Source: a virus
Direction: 5' to 3' (one strand)
Length of the DNA stretch: 64,000 nucleotides
Virus record (IMG/VR): IMGVR_UViG_3300008110_000026
Location: 28,389-92,388 of that record
The notes under the pieces are model-generated. The model was not told the origin of the DNA. It did not search any database and saw only the letters and a program-made list of their open reading frames with translations. Shown piece by piece: positions 22,813 to 31,143 of this stretch. Each line of letters opens with the position of its first letter. The first letter of the stretch is position 1. Made by a program: the position numbers and the translations under genes.

Positions 22813-23822
22813 TATGCGTCAACCATAGTTACATTTTTAATTCCGGCGTTTAGAATATCACCAAAATCATTTGCGCTGTCACTAAGACGCTGTAGGTCCC
22901 ACTTAGCGCAAAACTTCATAAAGTAAATGCCAACATTGCTGACCTGCGGTTTATTAACTGCGTCTCGCACAATAGTTCTACATGCATCCTTAATATCGTC
23001 GGGCTGTGCAGTAAGATCAATTAGTGTGCGATTGCGCTCATAGTCATCGCGAACACGGTGCTCTACTTCTTCGTGATCAGTCCAACGCTGTAACATGAAG
23101 TTATTGTAGTTAAATCCGCCACGCTCTCGATCCTCAAATGCTTCTGTAATGCCAGTCTTGTTCTTACTGCCCTTTAGTCGGGCACCAGGAAAGGCACTGA
23201 ACACATTGTCAGTAGGGTCGCCTCGAACACACTTCTCAAACAGCACAAATTCAGGATCGCCTACATCCTTAGGCTTACCTGTTTTCTTGTCTATAACAGT
23301 CTTACCAGTCTTAGCGTTAATAACGCCATCAATTGATACGATTTCTTCTGTTGTGCCGTTGTATTGCTTTACATTGTCTGCCAGCAACTGATAAAAGTCG
23401 CTGTCTGTGCTAACAATAATATGCTCATCATTGGGATGAGTTTGTATCCAAGTAGCAATAAGGTCATCGGCTTCTGCTGTAGGGCAACGAATAACACTAC
23501 AGTTTGTGCGTTCATCAAAGAACTTAATCATATTATCGTATGCTTCAAAGAAGAGTTCATCGTCTTCAATCTCACGCGGTGTACGCTTGTTAGCAGTAAC
23601 TTTGCGATTAGCCTTGTAGGGTGGATAAAAATCTTTGCGCCAACTACGACCTTCTAAACAGAATACAACATGACTACCATTAAAGTCTCGCCATGCTTTC
23701 TTAACGCTGTTAAACATGATATGCATCGCCATGCCTACTCGCATGTCAATGTCTTTGCCGCCGCCAACATGCTTGGCCCGCATAAACATATTTAAACTGT
23801 CTACTAGAATGTAAGTTGCCAT
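22812..23822 (-). CDS. 5'-3' exonuclease / RNase H of FEN family (T4 Rnh-like)
   Basis: A 336-residue PIN-like nuclease: ILVDSLNMFMRA (first metal-binding Asp), CPTAEADDLIATW, VSTDSDFYQLL and CVRGDPTDNVF are the acidic motifs of the FEN1/T4 RNase H family. It removes RNA primers and 5' flaps during lagging-strand synthesis. It has its own TTGACA-type promoter 28 bases upstream, as expected for an early replication gene. The central KNKTGITEAFEDRE corresponds to the helix-hairpin-helix region. Confidence 0.85.
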   Translation of the reverse strand: MATYILVDSLNMFMRAKHVGGGKDIDMRVGMAMHIMFNSVKKAWRDFNGSHVVFCLEGRSWRKDFYPPYKANRKVTANKRTPREIEDDELFFEAYDNMIKFFDERTNCSVIRCPTAEADDLIATWIQTHPNDEHIIVSTDSDFYQLLADNVKQYNGTTEEIVSIDGVINAKTGKTVIDKKTGKPKDVGDPEFVLFEKCVRGDPTDNVFSAFPGARLKGSKNKTGITEAFEDRERGGFNYNNFMLQRWTDHEEVEHRVRDDYERNRTLIDLTAQPDDIKDACRTIVRDAVNKPQVSNVGIYFMKFCAKWDLQRLSDSANDFGDILNAGIKNVTMVDA

Positions 23823-23849
23823 ATATAGTCCTTTAGCAATTGTATACTA

Positions 23850-23878
23850 AGTATAGCTGAATAATCGCTTTTTGTCAA
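23850..23878 (-). promoter_or_regulatory. Sigma70-like promoter for the FEN nuclease operon
   Basis: TTGACA, 17 bases, TATACT on the minus strand. Confidence 0.75.
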
Positions 23879-23879
23879 G

Positions 23880-25142
23880 TTAATTTACAAATATCCAAAG
23901 ATCTTCAAAGTTTCCATCGCGCTGTTTGTGTGCCTGTCTACCGCTGGATAAACCGCTCCACCTAACCTTAAGGTGCTTTTCAAATGAGAGGTGTTTTTCT
24001 ACAACAGATTTCATATCTTGGCTTATATTGTTATCTACTTTGGCGAAGTTTCTGTAATTACTGATAATAAAACCAAACTTTGCCCCAGGTTTCATAACTG
24101 CCGCACACAATTTAACAGTTTCTTCCCAATATCCTGTAAGCCAATCTGCGTAGTTTGGGAAACTTATTGTACTTTGTTCCTCACCTGGATATATTTCTAA
24201 ATCAAAATAAGGAGGACAAAATAATACAGCATCTACTCGATTAGAATATTTTTCTATAAAGTTGTGCCTTGCATCTAATTGCTCACTGGGACAAAGATAA
24301 AAATCAACACTTTTGTTGCTACCAAAGAACTGACTAAATGTATCCGTTTCTTTCCACCTAGTGTATGCGCTATGCAGATGATTGGCATTATCAACCACGT
24401 TAGGTATAACATCGGTAGCCACCATATGATTAAAATTACTATTATAGAAACCAAATTGGTATGCATTCCAGCCCATGCACGGACTGAATAAAACGTCACC
24501 GGTGAATTGTGTATCTAATATACTTTTAAATGTATATGGGTTAAAGATACTCGCTTTATTAGCACCGATCCAAAAGTCTAACCAAAACTGTCCATAGTCA
24601 TCTTCTGTGTTTATGATATGATCAAAGAATGCCGGAGCACATAGACTATTTCTAATATGAAAGTTTTCATACATAACTTTGATCAAGCCAAACACATACT
24701 GACTATCGTTAGTATATAACTTTTTAGTGTTGTAAAAATCATCAAAATTTATGTTTTTACATACTCTACCATACTTGCTGTTAGTCATGCCCATAAATGT
24801 ATCATCTTGTAAGCAATTTCCTTCTGGCAAGTCAAAATAAAATTCTAATGGATTAAGTAACTCACCATACCTTCTATAGAACTCATATAAACTAGTTTTA
24901 GCATCAGTAACCAATATTTGATACATTTTTTTGCAATAAAGTTCCAACAGTTCTTTTCTGTTATCAGAATCTTTTTTAGTTACTCTAGCAATAAAAGTGT
25001 CAATATCACTACGCACACCAAATGTGCCGGTGGTGTCACTAATATTAAGGACACTCAATTGCTGCCTAAAGGTAGCATAGTCCACTGACTGTAGTTGGAC
25101 AGTAGACAATAAATCATCAAAGGTGTGAGTAAGTTTTTTCAT
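23880..25142 (-). CDS. DNA methyltransferase-like protein
   Basis: A 420-residue protein. The C-terminal 250 residues have SAM-methyltransferase features: LFSPCMGWNAYQFG is a motif I variant (compare DPCMGWG of phage amino-methyltransferases), followed by ATDV, and FCPPYFDLEIY is a motif IV of the (D/N/S)PP(Y/F) type with Cys at the first position. This points to N6-adenine or N4-cytosine methylation of DNA. The N-terminal 170 residues are helical and may carry target recognition. It follows a possible restriction-type nuclease by 8 bases under the same promoter, so it could protect phage DNA from its neighbour. Confidence 0.7.
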   Translation of the reverse strand: MKKLTHTFDDLLSTVQLQSVDYATFRQQLSVLNISDTTGTFGVRSDIDTFIARVTKKDSDNRKELLELYCKKMYQILVTDAKTSLYEFYRRYGELLNPLEFYFDLPEGNCLQDDTFMGMTNSKYGRVCKNINFDDFYNTKKLYTNDSQYVFGLIKVMYENFHIRNSLCAPAFFDHIINTEDDYGQFWLDFWIGANKASIFNPYTFKSILDTQFTGDVLFSPCMGWNAYQFGFYNSNFNHMVATDVIPNVVDNANHLHSAYTRWKETDTFSQFFGSNKSVDFYLCPSEQLDARHNFIEKYSNRVDAVLFCPPYFDLEIYPGEEQSTISFPNYADWLTGYWEETVKLCAAVMKPGAKFGFIISNYRNFAKVDNNISQDMKSVVEKHLSFEKHLKVRWSGLSSGRQAHKQRDGNFEDLWIFVN

Positions 25143-25150
25143 ACACGTAT

Positions 25151-25891
25151 TTATTCAGTTTCGTAAACAATAAACTCTTTAGGCCACTTTTTATAAATGT
25201 GAAACTGTGGACTATGATAAAGCTCACCTTCACCGGCACCCTTCATTTGTAGGCTAAAAATCTTTTCTTCATTTGGTCCCACACACCAAATGTTATAGTT
25301 ATGGCCTCGTTTACTTTTGCTCATTGTCCAAACACAGTGATCAGTGATCCATTTAATATATTTGTAAATATCAACGATGATTATCTTATCTGTTTTTTTG
25401 TTTCGCCAAATTAAAAAATCTACTACATAATCATTATTTAGAGTTTGTAATAGTAGCTTAGGTAGAATTCCCTCTTTATTCTTTTTATTGAGCCAAGCGA
25501 GTACTTCTTCCCAGCCTGTAATATTATGAGATCCTAGTCGCTGCCGCCGGAGTTCTAGATTTTCATTTAGGGTTAAACCACTTTTCCAATCATTAAACTT
25601 TTGTATATCACAGGTACCAAACCATTTTTCAAATTTTTGAAAAATGATTTCAGGGGCATTTAAATAATTACAAAATGCTTTGAGCGTTGTTGCATGTACT
25701 TGTGTATTGCTGCCACTGCCATTTTTAATACTAAAATAGATAGGATTTTCTGCAATACCAACAAGATCCACTTTGGTTCCGGTACCTCCCAAAGTTTCAA
25801 ACTGTTTAATAAAAAAGATTCCTTTGAGCAACTTTTGTAGGTTATCGCTACTTTCGTAATCTCTTCCTTCATAATATTCTTTACTAGCCAT
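25151..25891 (-). CDS. Possible PD-(D/E)xK restriction-type endonuclease
   Basis: About 246 residues from the start at 25891, chosen because AGGA lies 6 bases upstream and the longer reading overlaps the promoter -10. Near residues 40-60, TKVDLVGIAENPIYFSIKNGS gives an Asp in one strand and S-x-K in the next, a PD-(D/E)xK-like core with Ser replacing the usual Glu. A later DFLIWRNKKTDKIIIVDIYKY could be a second sheet. The adjacent methyltransferase, in the same transcript, supports a restriction-modification role. The motif is degenerate, so this is tentative; otherwise it is unknown. Confidence 0.4.
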   Translation of the reverse strand: MASKEYYEGRDYESSDNLQKLLKGIFFIKQFETLGGTGTKVDLVGIAENPIYFSIKNGSGSNTQVHATTLKAFCNYLNAPEIIFQKFEKWFGTCDIQKFNDWKSGLTLNENLELRRQRLGSHNITGWEEVLAWLNKKNKEGILPKLLLQTLNNDYVVDFLIWRNKKTDKIIIVDIYKYIKWITDHCVWTMSKSKRGHNYNIWCVGPNEEKIFSLQMKGAGEGELYHSPQFHIYKKWPKEFIVYETE

Positions 25892-25918
25892 AGAGATCCT
25901 ACTGTTAATTCTATACAC

Positions 25919-25946
25919 AGTATAGCAAAAATACTAGAAATGTCAA
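25919..25946 (-). promoter_or_regulatory. Sigma70-like promoter for the nuclease-methyltransferase pair
   Basis: TTGACA, 16 bases, TATACT on the minus strand. Confidence 0.75.
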
Positions 25947-25962
25947 CCAAAAATGGAGACAG

Positions 25963-26196
25963 CTAAGTTGATGAAAAGTCTTTGAGAATATCTTCTAATC
26001 CGCTGCCGATAGGTGCAGATGCCTTTGCTTGTTCAAAGTCTCGCTCTAGATCTATCTTCAAAAACTTGCGATAGTTCTTTAGAATGAAGTCAACTTCACT
26101 AGGCTGCATCTCTGCAATCTTAGAATCAATGACAGGCTGTACAGCCTGCATTAACTGTATCAATTTACTTTTGGCTGTTATTTCGACGTTCGACAT
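25963..26196 (-). CDS. Small helical phage protein (77 aa)
   Basis: The start at 26196 (MSNVEITAK) overlaps the upstream gene; a longer frame from 26253 is less likely because the upstream gene covers it. The protein is a string of amphipathic helices with VDFILKNYRKFLKIDLE. Function unknown. Confidence 0.5.
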   Translation of the reverse strand: MSNVEITAKSKLIQLMQAVQPVIDSKIAEMQPSEVDFILKNYRKFLKIDLERDFEQAKASAPIGSGLEDILKDFSST

Positions 26197-26680
26197 CGGG
26201 TCTTGCACTTGCTGATCTATCTGATTGCTCCAAACCATAGTCTTGGTCCGCAACTTCGTTTGCTAAAATAGTCCTACAAACACCGTTGAACCATTTGTTA
26301 ACAATATCTTCATCACTGCGACCTTCGTATCCATTTTCCTGTAGCATCTTAACAAACTCATCGTTCCAATCAAGTTCGATATAGCCTGCCTGTGCGTTAA
26401 CAGGATTGATGCCCATCTTTAGGACATTAATATATGGTTCTTTTCTAATGTCAGCAATTTTCTTATCATATGCTGTTTGACTTATTTCTTCACGCTTTAA
26501 TTTCAAATCAAGTTTTGCAATATCTGCGTCTTCGTTTGTTTCAGCATTGATTTCAGCAAGTTTATCTTCTAAGTCGTTGCCGTCATAGTAGTACTCGGCT
26601 TCAGCAATAGCTCGTGTCTTTCCTGCAAGTCCCCAACTGGCTGGTAGCCAACTAAACGGGATTAATTTTTTCTTTTTCAT
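26165..26680 (-). CDS. Conserved phage protein with PFSWLPASWGL motif (171 aa)
   Basis: The N-terminus KKLIPFSWLPASWGLAGKTR followed by an AEAEYY helix is a pattern I know from unknown proteins of T4-like phages. The middle is a charged coiled-coil-like helix. The C-terminal half contains WFNGVCRTILANE and a basic tail. No enzymatic motif. It lies just downstream of the oxygenase gene. Confidence 0.6.
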   Translation of the reverse strand: MKKKKLIPFSWLPASWGLAGKTRAIAEAEYYYDGNDLEDKLAEINAETNEDADIAKLDLKLKREEISQTAYDKKIADIRKEPYINVLKMGINPVNAQAGYIELDWNDEFVKMLQENGYEGRSDEDIVNKWFNGVCRTILANEVADQDYGLEQSDRSASARPDVERRNNSQK

Positions 26681-26690
26681 AATATCTCTC

Positions 26691-27203
26691 TTACTTCAAA
26701 AACATCTGTAGTGTATATCTAGTATTTGTTCCTGTAACAGGATTTGTTTTGTGGGCAGCACCTTCAACTATTGAATCAAAATATGCATAAACACCGCAAT
26801 TAACTTTTTGTACAACTGCTACTTCGGCATCGTTGTCTAACCAAACAAATTCCCCACCCTCGGCATCATCGCTTAAAAAAACAGTCAGCGAAGCCTTGCA
26901 TGTATCTGTATGTAACGGAATACTGCAATCAGCAGGCATTTTTTGTACTGCAAACTGAGCAAACTTTAACCGCTCGTCTCGACAGAATGGGAGATTTTGA
27001 TTTGATGCTAGTGCTAATATTAATGCCATTCTGTCTCCGTCGGTAACAGTTTCAGAAAATGCTTCTGGTAGGGTGCAATTAGCTGTTGAAATTTCCGGCC
27101 ACACTTCATAACTACTATTGTCGGTATTCTTTATCTGACAAAACCTGCTTTGAAGCATGTGCAAAATTCTATCATTGAAAACATTTTCTGTGTAGGTAAA
27201 CAT
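26691..27203 (-). CDS. 2OG-Fe(II) oxygenase (prolyl-4-hydroxylase-like)
   Basis: A 170-residue double-stranded beta-helix dioxygenase. IPLHTDTCKASLTVFL supplies the iron-binding H-x-D, GGEFVW follows, AHKTNPVTGTNTRYTLQMF supplies the distal His and the 2-oxoglutarate-binding Arg. It should hydroxylate a substrate using O2, Fe(II) and 2-oxoglutarate. Target unknown; protein prolyl or nucleobase targets are both possible. It shares one base with the QueE start. Confidence 0.8.
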   Translation of the reverse strand: MFTYTENVFNDRILHMLQSRFCQIKNTDNSSYEVWPEISTANCTLPEAFSETVTDGDRMALILALASNQNLPFCRDERLKFAQFAVQKMPADCSIPLHTDTCKASLTVFLSDDAEGGEFVWLDNDAEVAVVQKVNCGVYAYFDSIVEGAAHKTNPVTGTNTRYTLQMFLK

Positions 27204-28126
27204 TATTTTCCTATAGCATTTCCGTAAATGTGTACATGCACTCGACTTGTGTAGTTATACCCACGCTGTATTGCTTCGTCTGCAATCATTGCTTCTGTTA
27301 CTTTGAGGCCTTCCAAAGTGCCACCGACACCCATAATATAAACAGGAAAATTACAACCAGCTTGCCTAAAGCGATCAACATTTTCTTCTACTTCCTTCCA
27401 ACTGGCTTCGCTGCCATTAACAACGAATTTTAGTTGTCCTCTGCTTGATAGTTTAGCATAGCTACCTACTACATCGGGGCAAATTGCTCTCTTAGCTCTT
27501 TCTCCGGCTGTACTCCATAGCTTAGGACTGATACTCCAAAACCATTCTGTTGTACCATTTCCGTCAGGTACAATGCCACCAAACTCGCTGCTAAACAAGA
27601 ACTTTTCAGTAAGCCATTTTTCAAATTCTGCTGTTAGTGGTTGTGTACCATTAGTTTCAACTGTGACATTGCGCGGCGCATTGCCCCTCTTAGCAAATTC
27701 GTTGATGATGGAGATCATGCCTTCCTGCGACTTTTTAAGCATAGGCTCACCACCAGTGAACACCATGTGTGTCCATTGCTTGCTTTTAGGATGTTGAAAA
27801 CTACCACCCGGCAATAGTGCAGTTAAATTATCAACGGCTTCTTCAACTGTTTTGTCAGTCATTAAGTGTCTGAAACGCTTGCTCCATGTATAGCTACTGT
27901 CGCAACCCTTTTCAAACACAGGTAGATCTTCAACACGATGAATACCGCTGATATCAACTGTTTCGTAAGGCAGTTCGTAGGTCTTTGGATCGGTTGGATC
28001 CTTTTGTCCAAATCCATTACATTGGAGATTGCACATAAAGAATCGCATCCAAAGACTGGGAATACCTACATAAGCACCTTCGCCCTGTGCGCTATAGAAT
28101 ATTTCACTGTACTTGAGGTTTGACAT
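27203..28126 (-). CDS. queE: QueE-type 7-carboxy-7-deazaguanine synthase, variant cluster motif
   Basis: A radical SAM enzyme forming 7-carboxy-7-deazaguanine (CDG) from 6-carboxytetrahydropterin. It starts with the QueE-typical YSEIFYSAQGEGAYVGIPS. The first two cluster cysteines are Cys32 and Cys36 (MCNLQC). The third is displaced: Cys75 lies in CDSSYTW, the family CD-x-x-YxW box, so the motif is C-X3-C-X38-C instead of C-X3-C-X2-C. FTGGEP follows near 130, and VTVETNGT near 178. At 307 residues it is longer than many QueE proteins (about 210-250), partly because of the insert. Together with FolE, QueD-like and DpdA in the same strand it supports a DNA-modifying role. Confidence 0.8.
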   Translation of the reverse strand: MSNLKYSEIFYSAQGEGAYVGIPSLWMRFFMCNLQCNGFGQKDPTDPKTYELPYETVDISGIHRVEDLPVFEKGCDSSYTWSKRFRHLMTDKTVEEAVDNLTALLPGGSFQHPKSKQWTHMVFTGGEPMLKKSQEGMISIINEFAKRGNAPRNVTVETNGTQPLTAEFEKWLTEKFLFSSEFGGIVPDGNGTTEWFWSISPKLWSTAGERAKRAICPDVVGSYAKLSSRGQLKFVVNGSEASWKEVEENVDRFRQAGCNFPVYIMGVGGTLEGLKVTEAMIADEAIQRGYNYTSRVHVHIYGNAIGK

Positions 28127-28658
28127 ATTTCAATAACCTTTCGAGATCAAGGCTCATTTTAAAGTTTGTATAATCAATTTCTCTACCATGTTTCTTGTGC
28201 ATCTTAGTAAGGGCATTAAACACAATGGAGTGTACCTCTGAGTTTTCAAAGCCCCTCTCGCCCTTTTCTACATCTTCGAGACAATCCACAATGATCAGTT
28301 CTAAACCATATCTAAACAAGTCGTCAATGGTTTCGCAATCATGGAGAATTGATTTAGCATAAGATATAATTAGAAAATAGATTCTATCGGTGATAGCAGT
28401 TGCTTGAACATCTAAATCAACATCAGTTGAATTAGGGTCATCAGCAAAGTCTAATTCTAGTTTATCTTTCTTACTAGGCTTTGCCAAGTCAATAAAAGCA
28501 TCTATGCACTCAAAAATTTCATCTACTGTTATAGGATATCGTTGGGTTACCCATGTAATATCCTTGTACTCAGCAATAGCATCACAAACATCGATGATTT
28601 GTACACCCGTTCTGTCTAATACTAAAATGTTTCGAGGTCCTCGGTTTGAAATGGTCAT
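28104..28658 (-). CDS. Unknown phage protein (184 aa)
   Basis: It overlaps the QueE start by 23 bases and the upstream small gene by four. An N-terminal alpha/beta part (NILVLDRTGVQIIDVCDAI) is followed by helical repeats. No recognised motif. The tight packing inside the FolE-QueE operon suggests expression with the deazaguanine genes but does not prove a shared role. Confidence 0.5.
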   Translation of the reverse strand: MTISNRGPRNILVLDRTGVQIIDVCDAIAEYKDITWVTQRYPITVDEIFECIDAFIDLAKPSKKDKLELDFADDPNSTDVDLDVQATAITDRIYFLIISYAKSILHDCETIDDLFRYGLELIIVDCLEDVEKGERGFENSEVHSIVFNALTKMHKKHGREIDYTNFKMSLDLERLLKYVKPQVQ

Positions 28659-28879
28659 CGATATTTTCCTAGAAGCTTTGGCCCTGTGCTTTGAAATTCT
28701 AACCCGCTCATTGAGCCAATATAGATTTTGTATCGTTCGTTAAATTGCAGATTAACTCGTACTGTGTTCAATGCCACAGTTAGATACTTTCCTTCTACAA
28801 AAGTAATTACATCTGCCTCAACGGTATTACCATTGTCGATGCACTCAACAACCGCTGTGCGATCAAATGAGCTGTACAT
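28655..28879 (-). CDS. Small beta-rich phage protein (74 aa)
   Basis: A small all-beta protein: TAVVECIDNGNTVEADVITF, KYLTVALN, VRVNLQFNERYKIYIGSMSGLEFQS. The ending resembles small barrel proteins of phages. It lies directly between the FolE gene and the 184-aa gene with no spacing. Function unknown. Confidence 0.55.
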   Translation of the reverse strand: MYSSFDRTAVVECIDNGNTVEADVITFVEGKYLTVALNTVRVNLQFNERYKIYIGSMSGLEFQSTGPKLLGKYR

Positions 28880-29560
28880 TTACTTACAGCCTTTGTTTAC
28901 AATGTTCATAAACTCTGCACGAACCGCAGGGTCGCTCTTAAAGCAACCGCCCAGCTTGCTGGTAACTGTGCTAGAGCCAACATCTTCAACTCCTCTACTT
29001 TTTACGCAATAGTGTTGTGCGTCAATAACCACTGCTACATTTTCTGTTTCTAGAATGTAGCTTAGTGCATGATAAACCTGTTCAGTTAGGCGCTCTTGAA
29101 TCTGGGGACGCTTGCTGAAGTATTCAACGATACGATTGATCTTTGAAAGACCTAGTACCTTCTGTTTGGGGATATAACCTACTGTTGCAAGTCCATCGAT
29201 AATAACAAAATGATGTTCGCAGTTGCTCTGTACATTAACATTGCGCTCTACAACCATCTCATCGTATTTCATTTTATTGTCAACGGTGGTACACTTGGGG
29301 AAAGCATCGTAGTCTAGCCCCCAAAAGATTTCGTTGACATACATCTTAGCAACACGCTTTGGTGTGTCCATGAGACTGTCGTCTGATAGATCGAGACCCA
29401 TGGTCTTCATAATTTCGGTAAAGTGACGCTCGATAATTTCAATCTTATCTTTGCGGTCAACACCGTTATCTACTGTAGGGGTTTCAACACCCATCTGTAC
29501 TAGGTGTTCGTGAACGCGACTGCCTAAATCAGGGTCGCACTTAGTTTTATTGAATGACAT
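28880..29560 (-). CDS. folE: GTP cyclohydrolase I
   Basis: Converts GTP to 7,8-dihydroneopterin triphosphate, the first step toward 7-deazaguanines. The 226-residue length fits the family. Zinc ligands are Cys114 and His117 in CEHHF, and Cys185 in HYCVKSRGV. The pterin-binding TPKRVAKMY and the [21 protein letters not shown] block are intact. It heads an operon that leads to QueE. Confidence 0.92.
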   Translation of the reverse strand: MSFNKTKCDPDLGSRVHEHLVQMGVETPTVDNGVDRKDKIEIIERHFTEIMKTMGLDLSDDSLMDTPKRVAKMYVNEIFWGLDYDAFPKCTTVDNKMKYDEMVVERNVNVQSNCEHHFVIIDGLATVGYIPKQKVLGLSKINRIVEYFSKRPQIQERLTEQVYHALSYILETENVAVVIDAQHYCVKSRGVEDVGSSTVTSKLGGCFKSDPAVRAEFMNIVNKGCK

Positions 29561-29618
29561 ATACTTCTCCTTCCTTACACGGATATAATTTAAGTTTGCT
29601 ACCTTTGTGTAGCATAAT

Positions 29619-29626
29619 TATTTATC
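29619..29626 (-). promoter_or_regulatory. Late-type octamer GATAAATA upstream of folE
   Basis: Minus-strand octamer about 59 bases before the folE start, in a 99-base gap. Late expression would fit modification of newly made DNA. Confidence 0.45.
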
Positions 29627-29659
29627 GAACTGCTTTTACAAGCTCTAGATTTCTTGTTT

Positions 29660-30127
29660 TTATCTTCGTTTCCACCAGTCTTCCCAGGGGAACACAAACC
29701 ATTGGTCTTCTATGCTTCTAGATATTTCTCTGCCAGCATAGTCTATCTTAACCTTTGATTCAATATTCTCAATCGCCACAGCAACATAAAAGTCAACAAA
29801 CTCTTGTGCTCGTATGACTTCAATCATCTCTGAAAGAGTTTTGCCCGAGTCGCAAATATCATCAACTAGGAACACAACATGCCCCCAGTATTTGTCTAAG
29901 ATAGCTGTTAAAGATTGAATGTCCTTGTCCTCACCATCTCTGGTTTGCCATACTACAGGCACAAACGGAACATCAAAATAGTTACTTAGTTTAATGCCAA
30001 AGTCAGCACCTCCTCGCATAGGCGCGATGATTACTTCGGGTACTACTCCGTCTTTGGCAACTTGACGAATAACTTCACTATAGTAGTCATTCATTTCTTG
30101 GTGTGTTATATATTCGTATTTGGGCAT
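29660..30127 (-). CDS. Phosphoribosyltransferase (Hpt/Gpt-like)
   Basis: A 155-residue type I phosphoribosyltransferase. VVFLVDDICDSGKTL is the PRPP-binding signature, and an upstream IIAPMRGGADFGIKLS is the base-side loop. The C-terminal DQWFVFPWED, with an aromatic before the PWE, is typical of hypoxanthine/xanthine/guanine enzymes. It would salvage purine bases to nucleotides. It has its own promoter and faces away from the GalE operon. Confidence 0.8.
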   Translation of the reverse strand: MPKYEYITHQEMNDYYSEVIRQVAKDGVVPEVIIAPMRGGADFGIKLSNYFDVPFVPVVWQTRDGEDKDIQSLTAILDKYWGHVVFLVDDICDSGKTLSEMIEVIRAQEFVDFYVAVAIENIESKVKIDYAGREISRSIEDQWFVFPWEDWWKRR

Positions 30128-30133
30128 AATTTA

Positions 30134-30162
30134 ATAATAGCTTATCTTTGGTCTAAAGTCAA
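30134..30162 (-). promoter_or_regulatory. Sigma70-like promoter for the phosphoribosyltransferase gene
   Basis: TTGACT, 17 bases, TATTAT on the minus strand. The -10 is only about 7 bases from the ATG, so the transcript may be nearly leaderless. Confidence 0.55.
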
Positions 30163-31143
30163 TTACTTTTTGCGTTTCTTTTCCCATGCTACTGCATGAG
30201 CAACAATATCTTCTAAACCGTAAACTGGTTCCCAACCAAGCACTTCCTTGGCTTTTGAAATGTCAGCCCACGTCTTTGCGGGATCACCCTGTCTTGCATT
30301 TTCTAAAAACATGCTAATAGTTTTACCGGTTTCTTTTTCTACTGCGTTGATAACTTCCTTAACTGAATAGGGCTTACCAGCGCCCAAGTTAAATGCAGCA
30401 CTTTCGTTACCATCATCTAGATAGTTCATTGCATTAATATGTGCTCTAGCAATATCGTAAACATGCGTATAATCGCGTTCTGCTGTACCATCCTTAGTTG
30501 GATAGTCGGTGCCAAATACAGGCACAGTTTCATCTGCTAACGCTCGCTGCACTACAATAGGAACTAGGTGCCCCGGAGGATCCTGTGTGTATCCGCACTG
30601 ACTGTCTGGATCTGCACCTGCTGCATTAAAATATCTCAATGATACAAACTTCATATTACTGTATGCTTGCTCGTAGTCCTTGAGGATCATTTCAATCATT
30701 GTCTTACTGCGAGCATATGGGCTAATAGGCAGCATCGGATCTGTTTCTTTATTTGGATTGCCGCTAGTGCCACCATAGATTGAGCTTGAACTGCTGAAGA
30801 TAAAGTTCTTTACACCTGCTGCTACAGCATGATTAAGCAGATTAATAGTATTAGCAACATTATTAGTGTAGTATCCTGCAGGGTCAATAAAACTTTCAGT
30901 TACCTGATGAGTTGCAGCAAGATGAATAATAGTGTCGGGTTTAGTTAGTTGTAGAATGCCCTTGAGTTGATGATTGTCAATATCAAATGGATACTGATGT
31001 ACCCCGGGTATTTCGCATTTCTTTCTATCAACATTAATAACATTATGCCCTGCTTGAACTAGCAGCCTACAAGTAAGGTTACCGATAAAGCCACTGCCTC
31101 CGGTTACTAATACTGTCTTTGGTTCTCGTTCAATGTTTTTCAT
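30163..31143 (-). CDS. galE: UDP-glucose 4-epimerase (GalE-type SDR)
   Basis: A 326-residue extended SDR: TGGSGFIG NAD-binding loop (14-21), SSSSIYGG active-site strand, YARSK catalytic YxxxK, and the GalE-typical RYFNAAGAD, HLVPI and RDYTHVYDIA. It interconverts UDP-glucose and UDP-galactose (or the N-acetyl forms). It follows a glycosyltransferase gene (ATGA overlap), so the pair probably supplies and transfers a sugar, to phage DNA, virion or host surface. Confidence 0.9.
   Translation of the reverse strand: MKNIEREPKTVLVTGGSGFIGNLTCRLLVQAGHNVINVDRKKCEIPGVHQYPFDIDNHQLKGILQLTKPDTIIHLAATHQVTESFIDPAGYYTNNVANTINLLNHAVAAGVKNFIFSSSSSIYGGTSGNPNKETDPMLPISPYARSKTMIEMILKDYEQAYSNMKFVSLRYFNAAGADPDSQCGYTQDPPGHLVPIVVQRALADETVPVFGTDYPTKDGTAERDYTHVYDIARAHINAMNYLDDGNESAAFNLGAGKPYSVKEVINAVEKETGKTISMFLENARQGDPAKTWADISKAKEVLGWEPVYGLEDIVAHAVAWEKKRKK

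Noticed and set aside
25148-25155. AATAAATA octamer before the methyltransferase gene
   Set aside because: It lies 6 bases from the start codon and the pair is better explained by the TTGACA promoter at 25919-25946.
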